Shown here one piece after another: positions 42,934 through 55,614 of a DNA stretch of 64,000 nucleotides. The notes beneath the pieces were generated by a model that made no database searches, was not told the DNA's origin, and saw nothing but the letters and a program-made list of their open reading frames with translations. Each line of letters begins with the position of its first letter. Positions within the stretch are counted from its first letter, which is position 1. This DNA comes from Plantago ovata (lineage: Eukaryota > Streptophyta > Magnoliopsida > Lamiales > Plantaginaceae): the NCBI GenBank assembly GCA_028274465.1, contig CM051456.1:72650753-72714752 (forward strand). Direction: 5' to 3'. The translations under genes and the position numbers were made by a program.

Positions 42934-45900
42934 CTATTGAGGTAATTCAATCAACCCAAGGTTATATCTTAGCATTGCGAATCTATTATCTGGTAGGGGC
43001 TTGGTAAAGATGTCAGCAAGTTGATCATCAGTACCTACTTTTACAACCTCAATGTCTCCTTTTTCCACATGATCTCTAATGAAATGATGTCTAATATCAA
43101 TGTGCTTTGTCCTTGAGTGAAACTTAGGATTTTGCGTGATAGCAATAGCACTTGTATTACACAAAAGATTGGTGTTTTCTTTGCAGAAATATCATAATCT
43201 CTTAATTGTTGTAGAATCCATAGGATTTGAGCTGTGCAACAACCAGCCGCAATGTATTCAGATTCAGTGGATGAATTGGCAACACAGGTTTGCTTCTTAT
43301 TGAACCATGATATTAATCTAGTACCTAGAAACTGACAAGTTCCAGAAGTACTTTTTCTATCAAGAGTTAATCCTCCATGATCAGCATCAGAATAACCAAC
43401 CAATTCAAGTCCAGAATCTTTAGGATACCATAATCCAACATTGACTGTACCTTTGACATATTTCAGTATCTTAAGTGCCTTTTTGTAGTGTGATTCTCTT
43501 GGATCAGATTAGAATCTTGCACACACACAAACAGCATACTAAATGTCAGGTCTACTTGCTGTTAAATACAACAAGGAACCAATGAGCTTCCTATACTTGT
43601 GTTCTTCAACACTTTTATCTTCTTTAGTATAGCCCAATTTGGTACCAACACTCATAGGGATCTTTTCACGTTTTTCTTCCTCTTTGATCCTAAACTTTAT
43701 GAGCATTTCTTTCGCATACTTTGCTTGATTTATTAATATTCCATCCTTGAGTTGCTTGACTTGCAATCCTAGGAAATAATTCTATTTTCCCATCATACTC
43801 ATTTCAAATTTGTTTGTCATGAGTTTGGCAAAATCATCACAAAGTTGCTTGTCCTTCCGAACTAAGAGTATTTTACCATCATGGTTCATGGTAAACAAAG
43901 TTTTGTCAACTTCACCTTTCCTGAAACCATTATCCAGCAAGAACTTAGCTAAGGTATCATACCAAGCTCTAGGTGCTTTCTTTAGACCATATACAGCTTT
44001 CTGAAGCTTGTATACCATCTTGGTTTCTAAGGGAAGTTCAAAGCCAGGGGGTTGTTCCAAGTAGACTTCTTCAGCAAGTTCACCATTCAAGAATGCACTT
44101 TTAACATCCATTTGATAAACAATGAATTCGTTGTGAGCAGCAAAGGCCAAGAAAAGTCTAATTGCATCCAATCTTGCAACTGGTGCATAAGACTCATCAT
44201 AGTCCAATCCTTCAGTCTGACAGTAACCTTGAGCAACCAAACGTGCTTTGTTCCTTGTTACTTCACCAGACTCACTCAGCTTGTTTCTGAACAGCCACTT
44301 TGTACCAATAGCTTTCTTGCCTTTAGCAAGAGGTACAAGTTTCCAGACTTTGTTCCTTTCAAATTGATCCAGTTCTTCTTGCATTGCCTTGTTCCATTCA
44401 GAATGCTTTAAAGCTTCTTCTATGGTCTTGGGTTCAATTTCTGAAACAAAGCAAGAGAACAAAGCTTCTACTTCTACGACATTTGCTTCTTCAGCAAGTC
44501 CATGAGTAGCAGATACTTTGGATCTAGTCACTTGGCGTTTGTCAATATCACCAATCATATCCGTAGAGGGATGATCTCTAATCCATTTGTTAACAGGTTT
44601 TCTGCTCTTTGGATCCGGATAAGTTTTCTCATCAGCATGTGACTCTTCAGCATGTACTTGCTCAGTACTACTGGTATTTTGTTGTGTCTCTGCTGAGATC
44701 GGTTCATCAGCAACTGCTTGTTCAGCATTGCTAGATTGTGGTAACTCATCAGCAGGCACAGGTAGTTGCATAGTTTCAGCAACATGCAGAGCAACTGCGT
44801 CTTTTGCTGAAAATTCTTTGTCATGAACTATATTTATCTTGTCATGACTTGGAGGAGGAGAGTCATTGTCAGAATCATCATTTAGTTCAATTAACTTGAT
44901 TTGCCTAGCATCAGATTCAGTTCTTTGCTCGTGTATGAGTAGCTTCTTCATACAATCTGATATTTCTTCATCAGCAGGCACTCCTTGTGATTTTTCGTAG
45001 AATACAACATGCACTGATTCTTTGATATTTTGTGTCTTTTTGTTGTAAACTCTATAAGCTTTAATATGCAAGGAGTAACCAAGAAATATCGCTTCGTCTG
45101 CCTTTGGTTGAAATGTTCTTAGGTATTCTCTACCATTGTTAAGAACAAAACACTTACAACCAAATACTCTTAGATGGGTGATGTTAGGAGGTCTTCCAAC
45201 AAATAACTCATAAGAAGTTTTGTTGTATTCCTTAGTAATCAAACATCTGTTTTGAGTGTAACAGACGGTATTAATCGCTTCAACCCAGTAAGCCTCACTT
45301 ATTTCAGTGTTAGCAAGCATTGTTCTTGCGGCTTCTTTTAGGGTGCAATTCTTCCTTTCAGCAACACCGTTTTGTTGTGGTGTCCTTAATGAGGATAACT
45401 GATGTTGTATGCCTTTTGAAGTGCAATACTCAGTTATGTACTGGTTTACAAACTCAGTACCATGGTCTGTCCTTATGACTTGTACCTTGTCATTTTTCAT
45501 GACTTCAAGCTTATTCAGCAAGATAGGTATTTCAGTCCTTGTTTCAGACTTGGTTTGATAAATACTACCCAAGTGAATCTTGAATAGTCATCTACCACCA
45601 CCAGACCATACTTCTTACCAACATAGCTTGTTGAAGAAGATTCAAACAAGTCCATGTGCAAGAGTTGTAAAGGTTTTGTAGTTGACGGTACTGCCTTGTT
45701 CTTAAAAGAAGATTTGGTTTGCTTTCCTTGCTGACATGCATTGCAAACACCATCCTTCTTGAAAGTAACCTTAGGTAATCCAACTACAAGTGACTTTTTA
45801 GACATCTTATTTGGTGTCTTGAAGTTTAGGTGACTTGTTCGTTTATGCCATAACAATGCTTTTTCAGCAAGGCAATCGTGATCTGAGACAAGGCATTTTT

Positions 45901-46292
45901 CAACGATTGCTGAAGACCAATCTACAGTGTACAAGCTTCCTGATCTTCTAGCAACCATAATAACCTTCTTTGTCTCAAAGTCTATAAGTTTACATTCATC
46001 ACTTTTGATTTTGATGAAGTATCCTTTATCAACAAATTGACTCATGCTGAAAAAGGTTAAACTTAAGATTTTTGACATAAAGAACTCCGGAAATGGTAAT
46101 GCATCCTAACTTCACGTCACCGTAGCCTTTTGTAGAACCAGAGCCTCCACCAGCAAACCTTATTGTTGGACCGTTAGACCACCGTCTATAGTTTATAAGG
46201 TTATTCTTGTTGCCCGTCATGTGCTTTCCACAACCACTGTCAAAGTGCCAGATTGCATCGTTTGTCTCCGTGGCTGAAGTCTGCACAATCAA
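42934..46292 (-). pseudogene. Copia C pol: protease, integrase, RT, RNase H (broken)
   Basis: Protease begins about 46292 with the active-site motif WHFDSGCGKHMTG. The GAG-pre-integrase zinc finger (HKRTSHLN...CNACQQGKQTKSSF) and the integrase core ([22 protein letters not shown]) follow, with a frameshift near 45545. RT is open, but at about 43857 ten codons containing YVDD are deleted in frame (LLV joined to RKDKQLCDD), so the polymerase has lost two catalytic aspartates. Stops or frameshifts occur near 43782 and 43540, and another frameshift at about 43155 in RNase H. The end is IELPQ-stop at 42934. This is the only copy in the window with protease and complete integrase. Confidence 0.9.
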
Positions 46293-46303
46293 GAGAAAAC
46301 AAG

Positions 46304-48724
46304 TTAATTATCCAATATTGGATGTCCTTTAACACGTTCAAGAATGCGTCCAGTGGAAACCCAAGTCTTAAGTTTTTCAACTTTGACTTGTTTTCTACTT
46401 GCTGAGGAACTAGGAGGTTTTGAGCCGAAAGACTTTTGATTCGTGCTGATCAAATCCACTTTCTGGTGTGGTGTCTTGCTCGGTTGACCTTTTTGCTGAA
46501 CATAATTTTCAGTAAGTTCTTTTCTAGCAAGGTTCCTTCTAGCCCTAGCGTTTTGAGTCTTGTCAGAACTCTTAGGTTTGGTTTTGTTCATCTCTTTGAA
46601 GTATCTTTGCTGACTTTGCTTATACTCATGAAAGAGTTGACTTTGCTTGGTTTTGAAACCGAGTCCACTTTTTGGAGAATGCTGAGCTTTTGTCTCAGCA
46701 ACCTTACTTAATTCAGGTTTGTCAGCAAAGGTCTTCTGATTAGTTTTAGTAATCTTGCCTTTTGACTTAACAAATTGCTTTTCAGCAACTTGTTTGGCGG
46801 AATGCTTTACAACATCCTTTTTCTTTACAGTTTGCTTTTTAGCAACCTGTTTTCCTTTTAAAGTCTTGTTACTTTGAGTAGCAACAGAAGGCTTTACGGT
46901 CGTAGATACATGATTGCATTTTTCAGCAACCTTAGATTGACCAATCTGATAGAGTTCTGGTTGACCACTATCAGTTGCACGTACAAAGGTAATTGGTGAT
47001 TTGTCTTTACTCAAGATTATTATGTCATCACCTTCATACGTTGCACCTAAACCTTCTTTCTGAGATGGATCTCTCAGATAAGAGTTTAGTTCAGTCAGCG
47101 TATTACTTGCATCAGCATAATATTTGAAATTGATTTTCATCTTTTTCATTTCCTGTATTTCAGCAAGTAACTTTAGAATTGAGGACTGATATTCTTCCAA
47201 TTCTATTGCCATCTGAGAATTCTTCTTTGTAGCTTCAGCAATCAACTTCTTGAGATGCACTATTTCAGCATCTTTCTTTTCTGTCTCTTCCTTCAGCAAT
47301 ACGTACTTTTCAGTAGTCTGCTTGGTCAGAGTTTCAGCATTCTGCAGTTTCTCTTGTTGTTTGTTCAGAATTTTCTCAAATCTTTCGATTTCTCCTTGAA
47401 TCTTGTCAAGGTCAATCTCATCTTCACTTTCTGAGTCAGAGTCAGAGGTAGACTGTTTACCTGACCGGCCATGAGGCAGAATTCGTAGTTTGACACATCT
47501 GGATAAGCTTCCATAGCTATTCCACAAACTTCCTTGCCAATCTCTACGTCAAGAGTGGCTTCTTCATCTTCAGTGTCTGAGCTTTCTTCCTCACTGTCTT
47601 CGGAGCTGGTATCAATGCACAACGCATCGATTTTTGGTTGAAGCTTCTTCTTTTCTTCAGCAATAAAAGCTCTTTTGAACTTCTTCTTATTTTCAGCAGA
47701 TTTGCCTTTCAGCAAAGGACAATTTGCTTTGAAGTGTCCAGGCTTTTTGCAGTAAAAGCAGAGATCATTTCCAACTGCTGGTTCTTCAGATGAGTTTGCT
47801 TGTTGAGCTTGCTTGTTCAGCGAGCTAGCCTCATTCTTGTATTTATGGTAGTTGTTACCAAGATGCTTTTTCAGCTTCTCTTTTGCTTTTCGCCTTTCAA
47901 GTTCCTTACTGATGAATTTCGTCATATTTTTAACAACTAAAGCATTTTCATCAGCGGGCTCTTTATCATTCTTCTTTTCAGAAGATGACGGCTTTGCAGC
48001 AAGAGCAATGTTTTGCGATTTTTCAGCAAACACATTTTCTCTTTGCTTTGTCTCGTAGTTGACAGTAGCAAGATGAGAGAACAACTCTGTAGGTGTGATG
48101 TTTGTCATTCCTTGATTGTAGTAGAAATTCTGAGTGTGGATCCATTCTTGGTTCAGACTTTCGATAATGGTTTTCACCTTTTCAGAATCTGAGTAAAGAT
48201 TTCCAACTCCCAAGGCGGCCATCTCACTAACTAGAGTTGTGAATCTGAAGTCCAAATCTTCCAGTGACTCATTTGTACCTTGTTTAAAGTTATGGAACTT
48301 TAACTTCAGCACTTCAAGTTTTTTTTTCCTTGGTTTTGTCAGATCCAGCATAAAGATCTTGAACCATTTTCCAAGCTTCCTTAGCAGTTTTGGCACCCCA
48401 CAATTTGCACTGTATAGTATCCGGAGTTGATCGAATGATGATGTTTCTTGCTTGGCCATCAAGACGGAAACTCTTGACTTCGTCGAAAGTCCATTCCTCT
48501 CTTGGTTTTGGAACGACAGTATCAACTGGTTCACCTAAGATAGTTTCCTTTCCAGCTTCTTTGGTTTTGTGAGGAAAACTTCTCTCAACCTTAGTGATTT
48601 TGATAGGTCCATCATTAGTGAAAGGAACCATCTCATCACTAATGGCCTCAAGATGTAGCATCATGTTGTTTCGCCATTTTTCATAGTTTTCCAGCTTCAG
48701 CAAGGGAGCGTCTCCTAAAGACAT
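46304..48724 (-). pseudogene. Copia C gag (frameshifted)
   Basis: It begins MSLGDAPLLKLENYEKWRNN at 48724. The capsid part (DUF4219/UBN2-like, WGAKTAKEAWKMVQDLY) shifts frame at a T9 run on the + strand near 48320 and continues to about 47456 with one zinc knuckle CFYCKKPGHFKANC (about 47725-47766) and an acidic SSEDSEEESSD tract. A one-base deletion near 47450 relative to B shifts the frame again into the coiled-coil and Lys/Gln-rich tail, ending at TAA 46304. A long gag with a coiled coil after the knuckle is typical of Sirevirus-like elements. Confidence 0.87.
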
Positions 48725-48822
48725 CCTGTCAGCAAAAGACTACCAAACTGATCAAGTGAGAGTGATTTACGGAAAGCACCTAAGGGGATCTAGGTTCAGT
48801 GTTGAAGGTTAAAGAACCTCCA

Positions 48823-48834
48823 GCTCTGATACCA
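48823..48834 (-). other. tRNA-iMet primer-binding site of copia C
   Basis: Minus strand TGGTATCAGAGC, two bases after the LTR end ACCAACA. Confidence 0.92.
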
Positions 48835-48836
48835 CT

Positions 48837-50399
48837 TGTTGGTCCCTTTAAACAACAAGAAAAGACTAGAGGGGGGGTGAATAGTCTTTTCAAACTTTCG
48901 TCGTTTAAAAACTTTCTCAGCAAGGGCTTATTACTTTTCAGTAATGAGTTTGCTGATACTTAACTTTCTCAGCAAGCACTAGTTACTTTTCAGTAACGAG
49001 TTTTACTGATACTTAAAATCAGAGAGCGGAAGTCTTTGTACAATAAGTGCTTTGCCAGTAAGTGATAGTTTCAGCAAGTGAACAGAGTGACAGTGTACAG
49101 ATAGATATGCTTTGCTAAAAACTAAAAGCAGTAAGTAAATCACACAAACACTTTTATAGTGGTATCTGAGAGTGGCGTAATCTCTCAACTAATCCACTTT
49201 GTCCTTTCCAGGACTGAAGCCACTAAGATAAGTTTGAGGTTCCTTACAACACCTATCTAGAGCGATTCAACACAAACCAAAGCACACTTGTTTCGTTTCC
49301 AACCTAACTAGAGAACTAAACCTTGTTCTCCACCAAACTTGGGACTTATAATCAGCAATACTATGCTTGATTAAGTTCCCCCTGAATTTGACGCCTGAAA
49401 GGGTGTTTTTCAGTTAGAAAGGTTTGGGATGAGATAACTTGATTATAACTTATTCAGCTACAACAAGTAATCTAAGAAACAAAACTTTGAATACTTTGCA
49501 GTAAACAAGTTTGAATGTTTCTGGTGTCAAGACTTGTTCTTGTTCGAAAGAACGAACATTAAACTAATTTCTTAGCCGTGTATGTTCTACTTCTTCACAA
49601 GTAGCTTTTTCAAGCTTTAAGTCTTGGAACGGATGAATGGCAGTAAAGAGTATAGAAGGGTATGAGTGTTTAAGCACAAGTGAGAGTTTGATCACGTTGT
49701 TGACACACTTCAACTCTTTGCCGGATGACCTCTATTATAGTGAATCAAGGGAGCCGTTTGAATTTCAAATTCTAAGGCTTTCTTCCTTAAGATGTCACTA
49801 TCTTGCTTTTATACTTTCAGCAGCGTCCTTTATTTGTCTTCTAGTCTTCATGTTCTTCGCGTGCTTACTTTGCATTTAATGTTCATTTGAATGGAATTCA
49901 AATATGAACGTTGGAGCGCAAATGCAAGTACTTTCAGCAAGGAGGTCACATATGTTTTTCAGCAAGTGGTCAGTCTCAGTTTCAGCAAGCACAACCTACT
50001 CTGTCATTTAGATTTTCACTTATGCAAGTTGTTGCTGAAGTTTCCACTTTCTGAGCAACATGTGCCTTTGTAGATACCATCTTCAGAAATCTTTTTTAGT
50101 CTTCAGTCTTTGAATTCTTCAAGTTTCTGAATGGTTCTAATGCTTCAATAATTTGTTTGTGTAAACAAAGTACATCATCAGCAAATGCTTCAATAGGTTG
50201 TTTTCTTTTTCAGAAAACAAGATACATCATAAGCGAATAAAACACCTATCTAGCACCTACACTAAGTCTTCAGCAAACGTTCCTCTTTTACAATGTCCTT
50301 TAAAATTCTAAATTCCTATGGACCTTAAGTGTACTAGTTACTGGAATTTCCTTAATTTAGCATGGTTAATTGCTCATCAAAATTACAAGTTTCCTAACA
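48837..50399 (-). mobile_element. 5' LTR of copia element C (1563 bp)
   Basis: On the minus strand it runs from TGTTAGGAAACTTG (50399) to GGGACCAACA (48837), homologous to the LTRs of A and B. The TATA region is degraded (CTATAATAGAGG, about 49730). Both GAAA-loop hairpins are present near its end. It abuts the extra ORF of B at 50400 (flank CTGAT). The matching 3' LTR and its target duplication are not in the assembled sequence and are expected in the gap. Confidence 0.9.
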
Positions 50400-52612
50400 C
50401 TGATCAAGCAACTGCACAAGAACAAGTTGCTGAACAACCACCTCCCAGCAACCAACAAGAATCTACTGCTGCTCCTTCTGTTGAACATCCAGTAACTGAA
50501 CAAGTTGCTGAAGAACAAGCCAGAAAGTTTGCTGAAATTGCCAAAGGCAAGGCAAAGCTTTCTGATGCCGAGTTAGCTGAAGAAGCTATACTTGATGCCA
50601 AGGTCACTGATCCAAACCTTGATGAAGAGGAAGACTTTCAGACAGTTGTGGCAAACAGCATGGTCATAAATGTATCTGGAACACAACACTTGTCTGTAGC
50701 TCAGTCTTCTGAAGTGAAAAGATCGGAAGAATCCTCCCTTCCACCCCCTACTACTGGTGAAACTCCAGTCGTTGAGTCTCAAGAGTTTCCTTCAGCAACC
50801 ACTCAACTAGAACACACAGTTACTGAAAACCTTGGAGAAAAGGTTGCTGATTTTGATAAAGACGATGTTGAGAGCTTATCATGTTTTTCTAATGAAGAAG
50901 AAGAGATTGTTATCAAGAATAATAAAACTGATGAAACCCAATCCCAACATTCAAACTCTTATGTTTCCTTCGGAAACGACTATGAAAGAATCAAGCTCAA
51001 AGGCATTGAAGATCAGTTCGTCACTGAACTAAAAGCAAATAATGTGATTCCCTCTCTAGTGCCATTTCCCAGTGTGGATGGATGGACAACAAGAATGCAA
51101 GCTCTTTTCCAAGTGCACAAAGAATTCAAAGCTGAGGATTAGGAGTTACTTGCTGAAAAGCCCTTCAACTTGGAAAAGATCTTAACTGTCTTAATGAGAC
51201 GAACAACAAGTCTCACTCTAGCTCAAGCTGATGTAAGCTTACAACATAGGAGCTATGAGAAAGAAGCATGTCAAGCTCTGAAAATTGGCAAGAATGCCTT
51301 GAAAAAGGCTCAATCCATTATGGAACAGAAGGATGCTGATACTCAAAGGGCTGAACAAAATCTGAAGATGATAAAGGCGGAGTTGTCCAAAACAAACCAA
51401 CTTCAGAAAGACATGGTTGAACACTATCACATCTTGCACAAGCTTGCTGAAAATTGCAATGACTTTTTCTCATCTCAAATTTTTGATGTTTTGCAATCCA
51501 TGTCTAAGGGGAAAGATACACCTCACTTCCAAAAGAAGAGCTCAAGGGACGTGCCTCCTACTGCTCCCTCCCCCTCGCTGATGAAATTACCAGGACCACC
51601 TAATGAACCTCTTCCTGAAACAACGCAAAGTTCTAAGCAAAGAGCTGAAATAGATTCTGTGCGAAGTTCAGCAAATCCAAAAAGGATAAAAATTGCCGCT
51701 GATACTCCAGAATTCTGTTAAACTGACAGTCATCAAGGACTTGATGATGATGACACTGATGATGACCAAACAAGAGCTCAAGCTATAAGAGCTAAGCCTC
51801 TTTCTGCTTTGACTCCATCTGGACAATCTAAGCACTTCTCTTCTGACTCCAGATCTTCAGCAAAGGATCAAGGAAATGCTAAGTCAAGAAGAAGAAGGCA
51901 AAGAGAAGAAGAAAGAAGGCTTGCTAACATTGTTGTAGGCACTGGCATTAAGTATACAAAGACTAGCAACGAGGAAACCACTCAAAATGTTGTCAGAAAC
52001 CTCAAAGGTTGCTAGATTCTTAAGCTGGAAGACCTACTGGCAAATGATTTCTTTCCAACTACTGTGTTGAATCAGCTTTATACTTGGATTGATCTGAAAG
52101 TTGCAAAGAAAGAAAGGGATCCTCCTCCCTACCCAAGGTACATTGCTTCAAAATGGATGAACATTGAAATCTTGGTAAGAAGAAACTCCATCAGCAAGAA
52201 GTTATGACAAGATCCTGACTTCATCAAGCCTATGGATGTTGCTTACTACAATGACCCTATAACCAACAAGTCCGAAACGAAACATCACTTGATTCCCTAT
52301 GAATTTTTCTATCTTACTGCAAAGGATCAAGATGAAGACCTCCGTTGGTTAAGGAAGATTCATGCCAATAAAGGAATTTCTGACACTCAGCTCCTACATG
52401 CTAGCAATTGGGGTATGCACTTATGGGTAGTACACTACAAAGATATGAATGGTGAAACTCATCACTATACTGCCTGTAAAAATGCAAGAATAATTCAACT
52501 TGAAGTCCGCAAACTACTTGAAGATTACGAGAAGGACTGCATTAAATTTATTGCCCTTGCTAAGAAGAGTGTGAAAGATATTCTCATAGAATCTTCTGCT
52601 AGACAAGCTTAG
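50400..52612 (+). pseudogene. Copia B extra ORF, 3' half (broken)
   Basis: It continues the ORF of B from the region equivalent to A codon about 1015. In order: Gln/Glu-rich segment, single TTGETP unit (about 50746), the helical AQALKIGKNALKKAQ region, the basic KSRRRRQREEERR, and the conserved C-terminal domain ending SSARQA-stop at 52610-52612. In-frame stops occur at 51140 (TAG), about 51719 (TAA), about 52013 (TAG) and about 52205 (TGA). It is inactive. Confidence 0.88.
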
Positions 52613-52866
52613 AGTTTCTTTAAAAAAAAATTGTGTACTGATTGTAATCTATGTTCTTTCTTGTAAAACTTATTACTGAAAGATAACTATCAACAATCAA
52701 CTTTTGATGACTCTTATTGGTTCTTGATTATGCAAATAACTTATGCTTACAGTTTTATTATTCAAGTATGTTTGCATTAATCAACTGATTTATTCAACAT
52801 CAGGAACCTCTAAAAGTGTAACAATTAATTTAGCCATGGGTTGCTAATATAAAAAAGGGGGAAATT
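52613..52866 (+). other. 3' untranslated stretch and polypurine tract of element B
   Basis: AT-rich and homologous to 15117-15382 of A. It ends AAAAAGGGGGAAATT before the LTR start. Confidence 0.85.
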
Positions 52867-53812
52867 TGTTAGGAAACTTGTAATTTTGATGAGCAATTAA
52901 CCATGCTAAATTAAGTAAAGTCCAGTAACTAGTACTCTTAAGTTCCATAGGAATTTATAATTTTAAGGACATTGTAAAAGAAGAACGTTTGTTGAATACT
53001 TAGTGTAGGTACTACTTAGGTTCTTAAGCTTGCTGATGATGTACGTTGTTTTTACAAACAATCTATTGAAGACCTAGAACCGCTCAGAAAGTTGAAGATT
53101 CGAAGACTAAAGACTTAGAAGAATTCTGAGAAGGTATCTACAAAGGCACATGTTACCTCAGAAAGTGAGCTGCTCAGCAACTCAGTATGCATAAGTGAAA
53201 ATCTATATGACAGAGTAGGTTGTGCTTGCTGAAACTAAGAGTGACCACTTGCTGATAACATTCGTGACCTACTTACTGATGTACTCTGCATTTTGACTCC
53301 AACGTTCACATTTGAATTTTCAAAGAGCATTAAATGCTACAGCACGCTGCTGATAGTACTGTTCTGGCACGCGATAGTGACATCTTGAGGTACAAGCCTT
53401 ATAATTTGAAATTCAAACCGCTACCTTTAGACACTATAAATAGGGGTTGCCTACATTTTTCCCACATATGTCCCCATTACTTTTATTTTACGGAGCCTCA
53501 AACCGCGTGTTTCATTTTACTGGAAAGTGATTGAATTTTTGGTATTGTCTGGAGTAGTTTACCACTTTGCCCTTGATTTTGGGTCCACTTTATTAGACTT
53601 GTCGGACATATGATATGAAAGGGAGGAAATGTATGTTTCTTTGCAATTTGGTCCGCAACCAAAAAGAATGAAATTTTGTCCTTTTCATCCATTTTGTGTA
53701 GATTTGACATGTGTGAATATCTCATCCATTATTTTCTATTTTTGAAAAAGAAAAATTACTTTGACCTCGAATTGACCACCACATGCATCATCATTCACAT
53801 GAACACAACCCA

Positions 53813-54142
53813 GAAACATATTTTCAAGTTTATGTTTATAACACAGAAATATAGAAACATAAATCACAATGTGTATGGTTCATACACATTTTTTAACCTT
53901 CCAAATACTTGCAATTCATACAACTAAACAAGTTTAACGAAATTAAAACAAAAATATTAGTACACTTTAATTCTGAATTAATTAATCATTCAATTATTAA
54001 CATAAACTACTGAATACGATAAAATTTTAAACATGTTTTCAAATTTATGTTTCTAAGTTTCTAACACAGAAACATAGAAACGCAGAAACATAAATCACAA
54101 TGTGTATGGTTAAGACACACTTTTGTAACCTTCCACTCATTT
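53813..54142. repeat. Direct repeats inside the TIR element
   Basis: About 90 nt at 53813-53905 (TTTATGTTTATAACACAGAAA... to ...AACCTTCCAAAT) recurs in modified form at 54045-54142, both holding AAATCACAATGTGTATGGTT. Within the second copy the AGAAACATAGAAACG motif is itself reiterated. Confidence 0.75.
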
Positions 54143-54284
54143 TTTTCTTCTTTATTATTTAAAAATAATAATTAAAAATTAAAAAAAAAGAAAAAAAAAC
54201 TCTGAAGCTTTCATGGAGATGGAGCTTTATTCATTCCATTAATTAAAAAAATGCAATTAATGAAAAAAAATAAAAAAAACATGG

Positions 54285-54440
54285 AAGAAAGCCATGAAAG
54301 CTAGCTTCCACGGGCATCCATGGAAGCTCGGGGCAGCCATGGAAGCTCTGGATTTGAGCTTCCATGGCACCCATGGAAGCTCGAGCTCTGAGCCATGGAA
54401 GCTCTGGATTTGAGCTTCCATGGCGCCCATGGAAGCAAAG
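54285..54440. repeat. CCATGGAAGCT/AGCTTCCATGG palindromic cluster
   Basis: At least eight copies of CCATGGAAGC or its complement GCTTCCATGG are packed into about 150 nt, including two near-identical GAAGCTCTGGATTTGAGCTTCCATGGC segments (about 54340 and 54399) that each can fold as a hairpin. No gene is supported. Confidence 0.8.
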
Positions 54441-55614
54441 AATTTGGGATTTGGATGTTTTGAAATTGGGGTAGGAGAGTGGAATTGAAGTTATTTTCAG
54501 ATTGGTCCAATATAGTTTTGAAAGAAACATAGAGCTCATGTGATGGCCATAATCATGAAACATTTTTGGAGAAGGACTACCAGTGGAAATTGGCAATGGG
54601 GACCAGTGGGGGGGACAAAAAGTAATTCATCCCAGTACAAAGTATGTTGTAAAATGAAATTTTTTGCCAGATTTGTAATGTATATTTTTTGTGTTTGGGA
54701 AAATAAAGATTTGGGGAGATGACATGGTGAAATGTAATAAACTCTCCTATAAATAGAGGTCCTTAGGCTAAGTAGAAGGGTGTGTCAACAACGTAATCAA
54801 ACTCTCACTTGTGCTTTAACACTCACAATCCTTCTCTAATCTCAATCTGCCTATTGATCCGTTCCAAGACTTAAGCTTGAAACAAAAGCTACTTGTGAAG
54901 AAGTAGAATATTAAAAGCTAAGATATTAGTTAAGTGTTCTTTCCTCTAAACAAGAACAAGTCTTGACACCAGAAACAACAAACTTGCTTACTGCAAAGTA
55001 TTACAAGTTGAGTTTCTTTAGATTACTTGTTATAGATACAAAGTTATATTCAAGTCATCTCATCCCAAACTCTCTAACTGATAAACACCCTTATACAAGC
55101 GTGGAATTCAGGGAGAACTAATCAAGCATAGTTTTGCTGGTTAAGTGTCCTAAGTTTGGTGGAGAACAAGGTTACAGTTTCTGTGAATCATTAGTGATAG
55201 GATTTGTAAGGAACCTAATATCTTATCATAGTGGATTCAGCCCTAGAAAGGACAAAGTGGATTAGTTGAGGGATTACGCCACCCTCAGATACCACTATAA
55301 AAGTGTTTGTGTGATTTACATTTCTGCAGTTATCTTTCAGCAAGTTACTTTGTTTTAAACTGTTTATATGCTCACTTGCTGAAACTAGCTTTCTGACAAA
55401 AGCACTTATTATAAAAGACTTCCGCACTCTGTTTCTAAGTATCAACAAAATTGTCACGAAAAAGTAACAAGAACTTGCTGTGAAAGTTAAGTACCAGCAA
55501 ACTCATTACTGAAAAAGTAATAAGCACTTGCTGAGAAAGTTTTAGACGACGCAAAAGTTTTTAAAGACTATTCACCCCCCTCTAGTCTTTACGTGTTGTC
55601 TAAATGGACCAACA

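Larger units (their letters stand above)
53444..54746. mobile_element. Non-autonomous TIR element (Mutator-like) at the LTR TATA box
   Basis: The flanks carry a 10-bp direct duplication CTATAAATAG (53434-53443 and 54747-54756), which is the TATA box of the LTR. The ends are imperfect inverted repeats: GGGTTGCCTACATTT on the left against GAGTTTATTACATTT (reverse complement of the right end), with similarity continuing for about 45 nt (ACATTT...CCCC...TTTATTTT). A 9-11 bp duplication and such ends suggest a MULE. No transposase is seen. Boundaries may be off by a few bases. Confidence 0.6.
52867..55614 (+). mobile_element. 3' LTR of copia element B (2748 bp with insertion)
   Basis: It begins TGTTAGGAAACTTG and ends TGGACCAACA, homologous to the LTRs of A and C but enlarged by a 1.3-kb insertion at its TATA box (53444-54746). 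Its 3' flank AAATC (55615) joins the exonic sequence of a host-type gene, so B inserted into that gene. Its 5' LTR lies upstream of the window. Confidence 0.88.

Noticed and set aside
54243-54596. 117-codon minus-strand ORF with SFHG/ELPW repeats
   Set aside because: It is produced by the CCATGGAAGC repeat cluster and shows no conserved domain.
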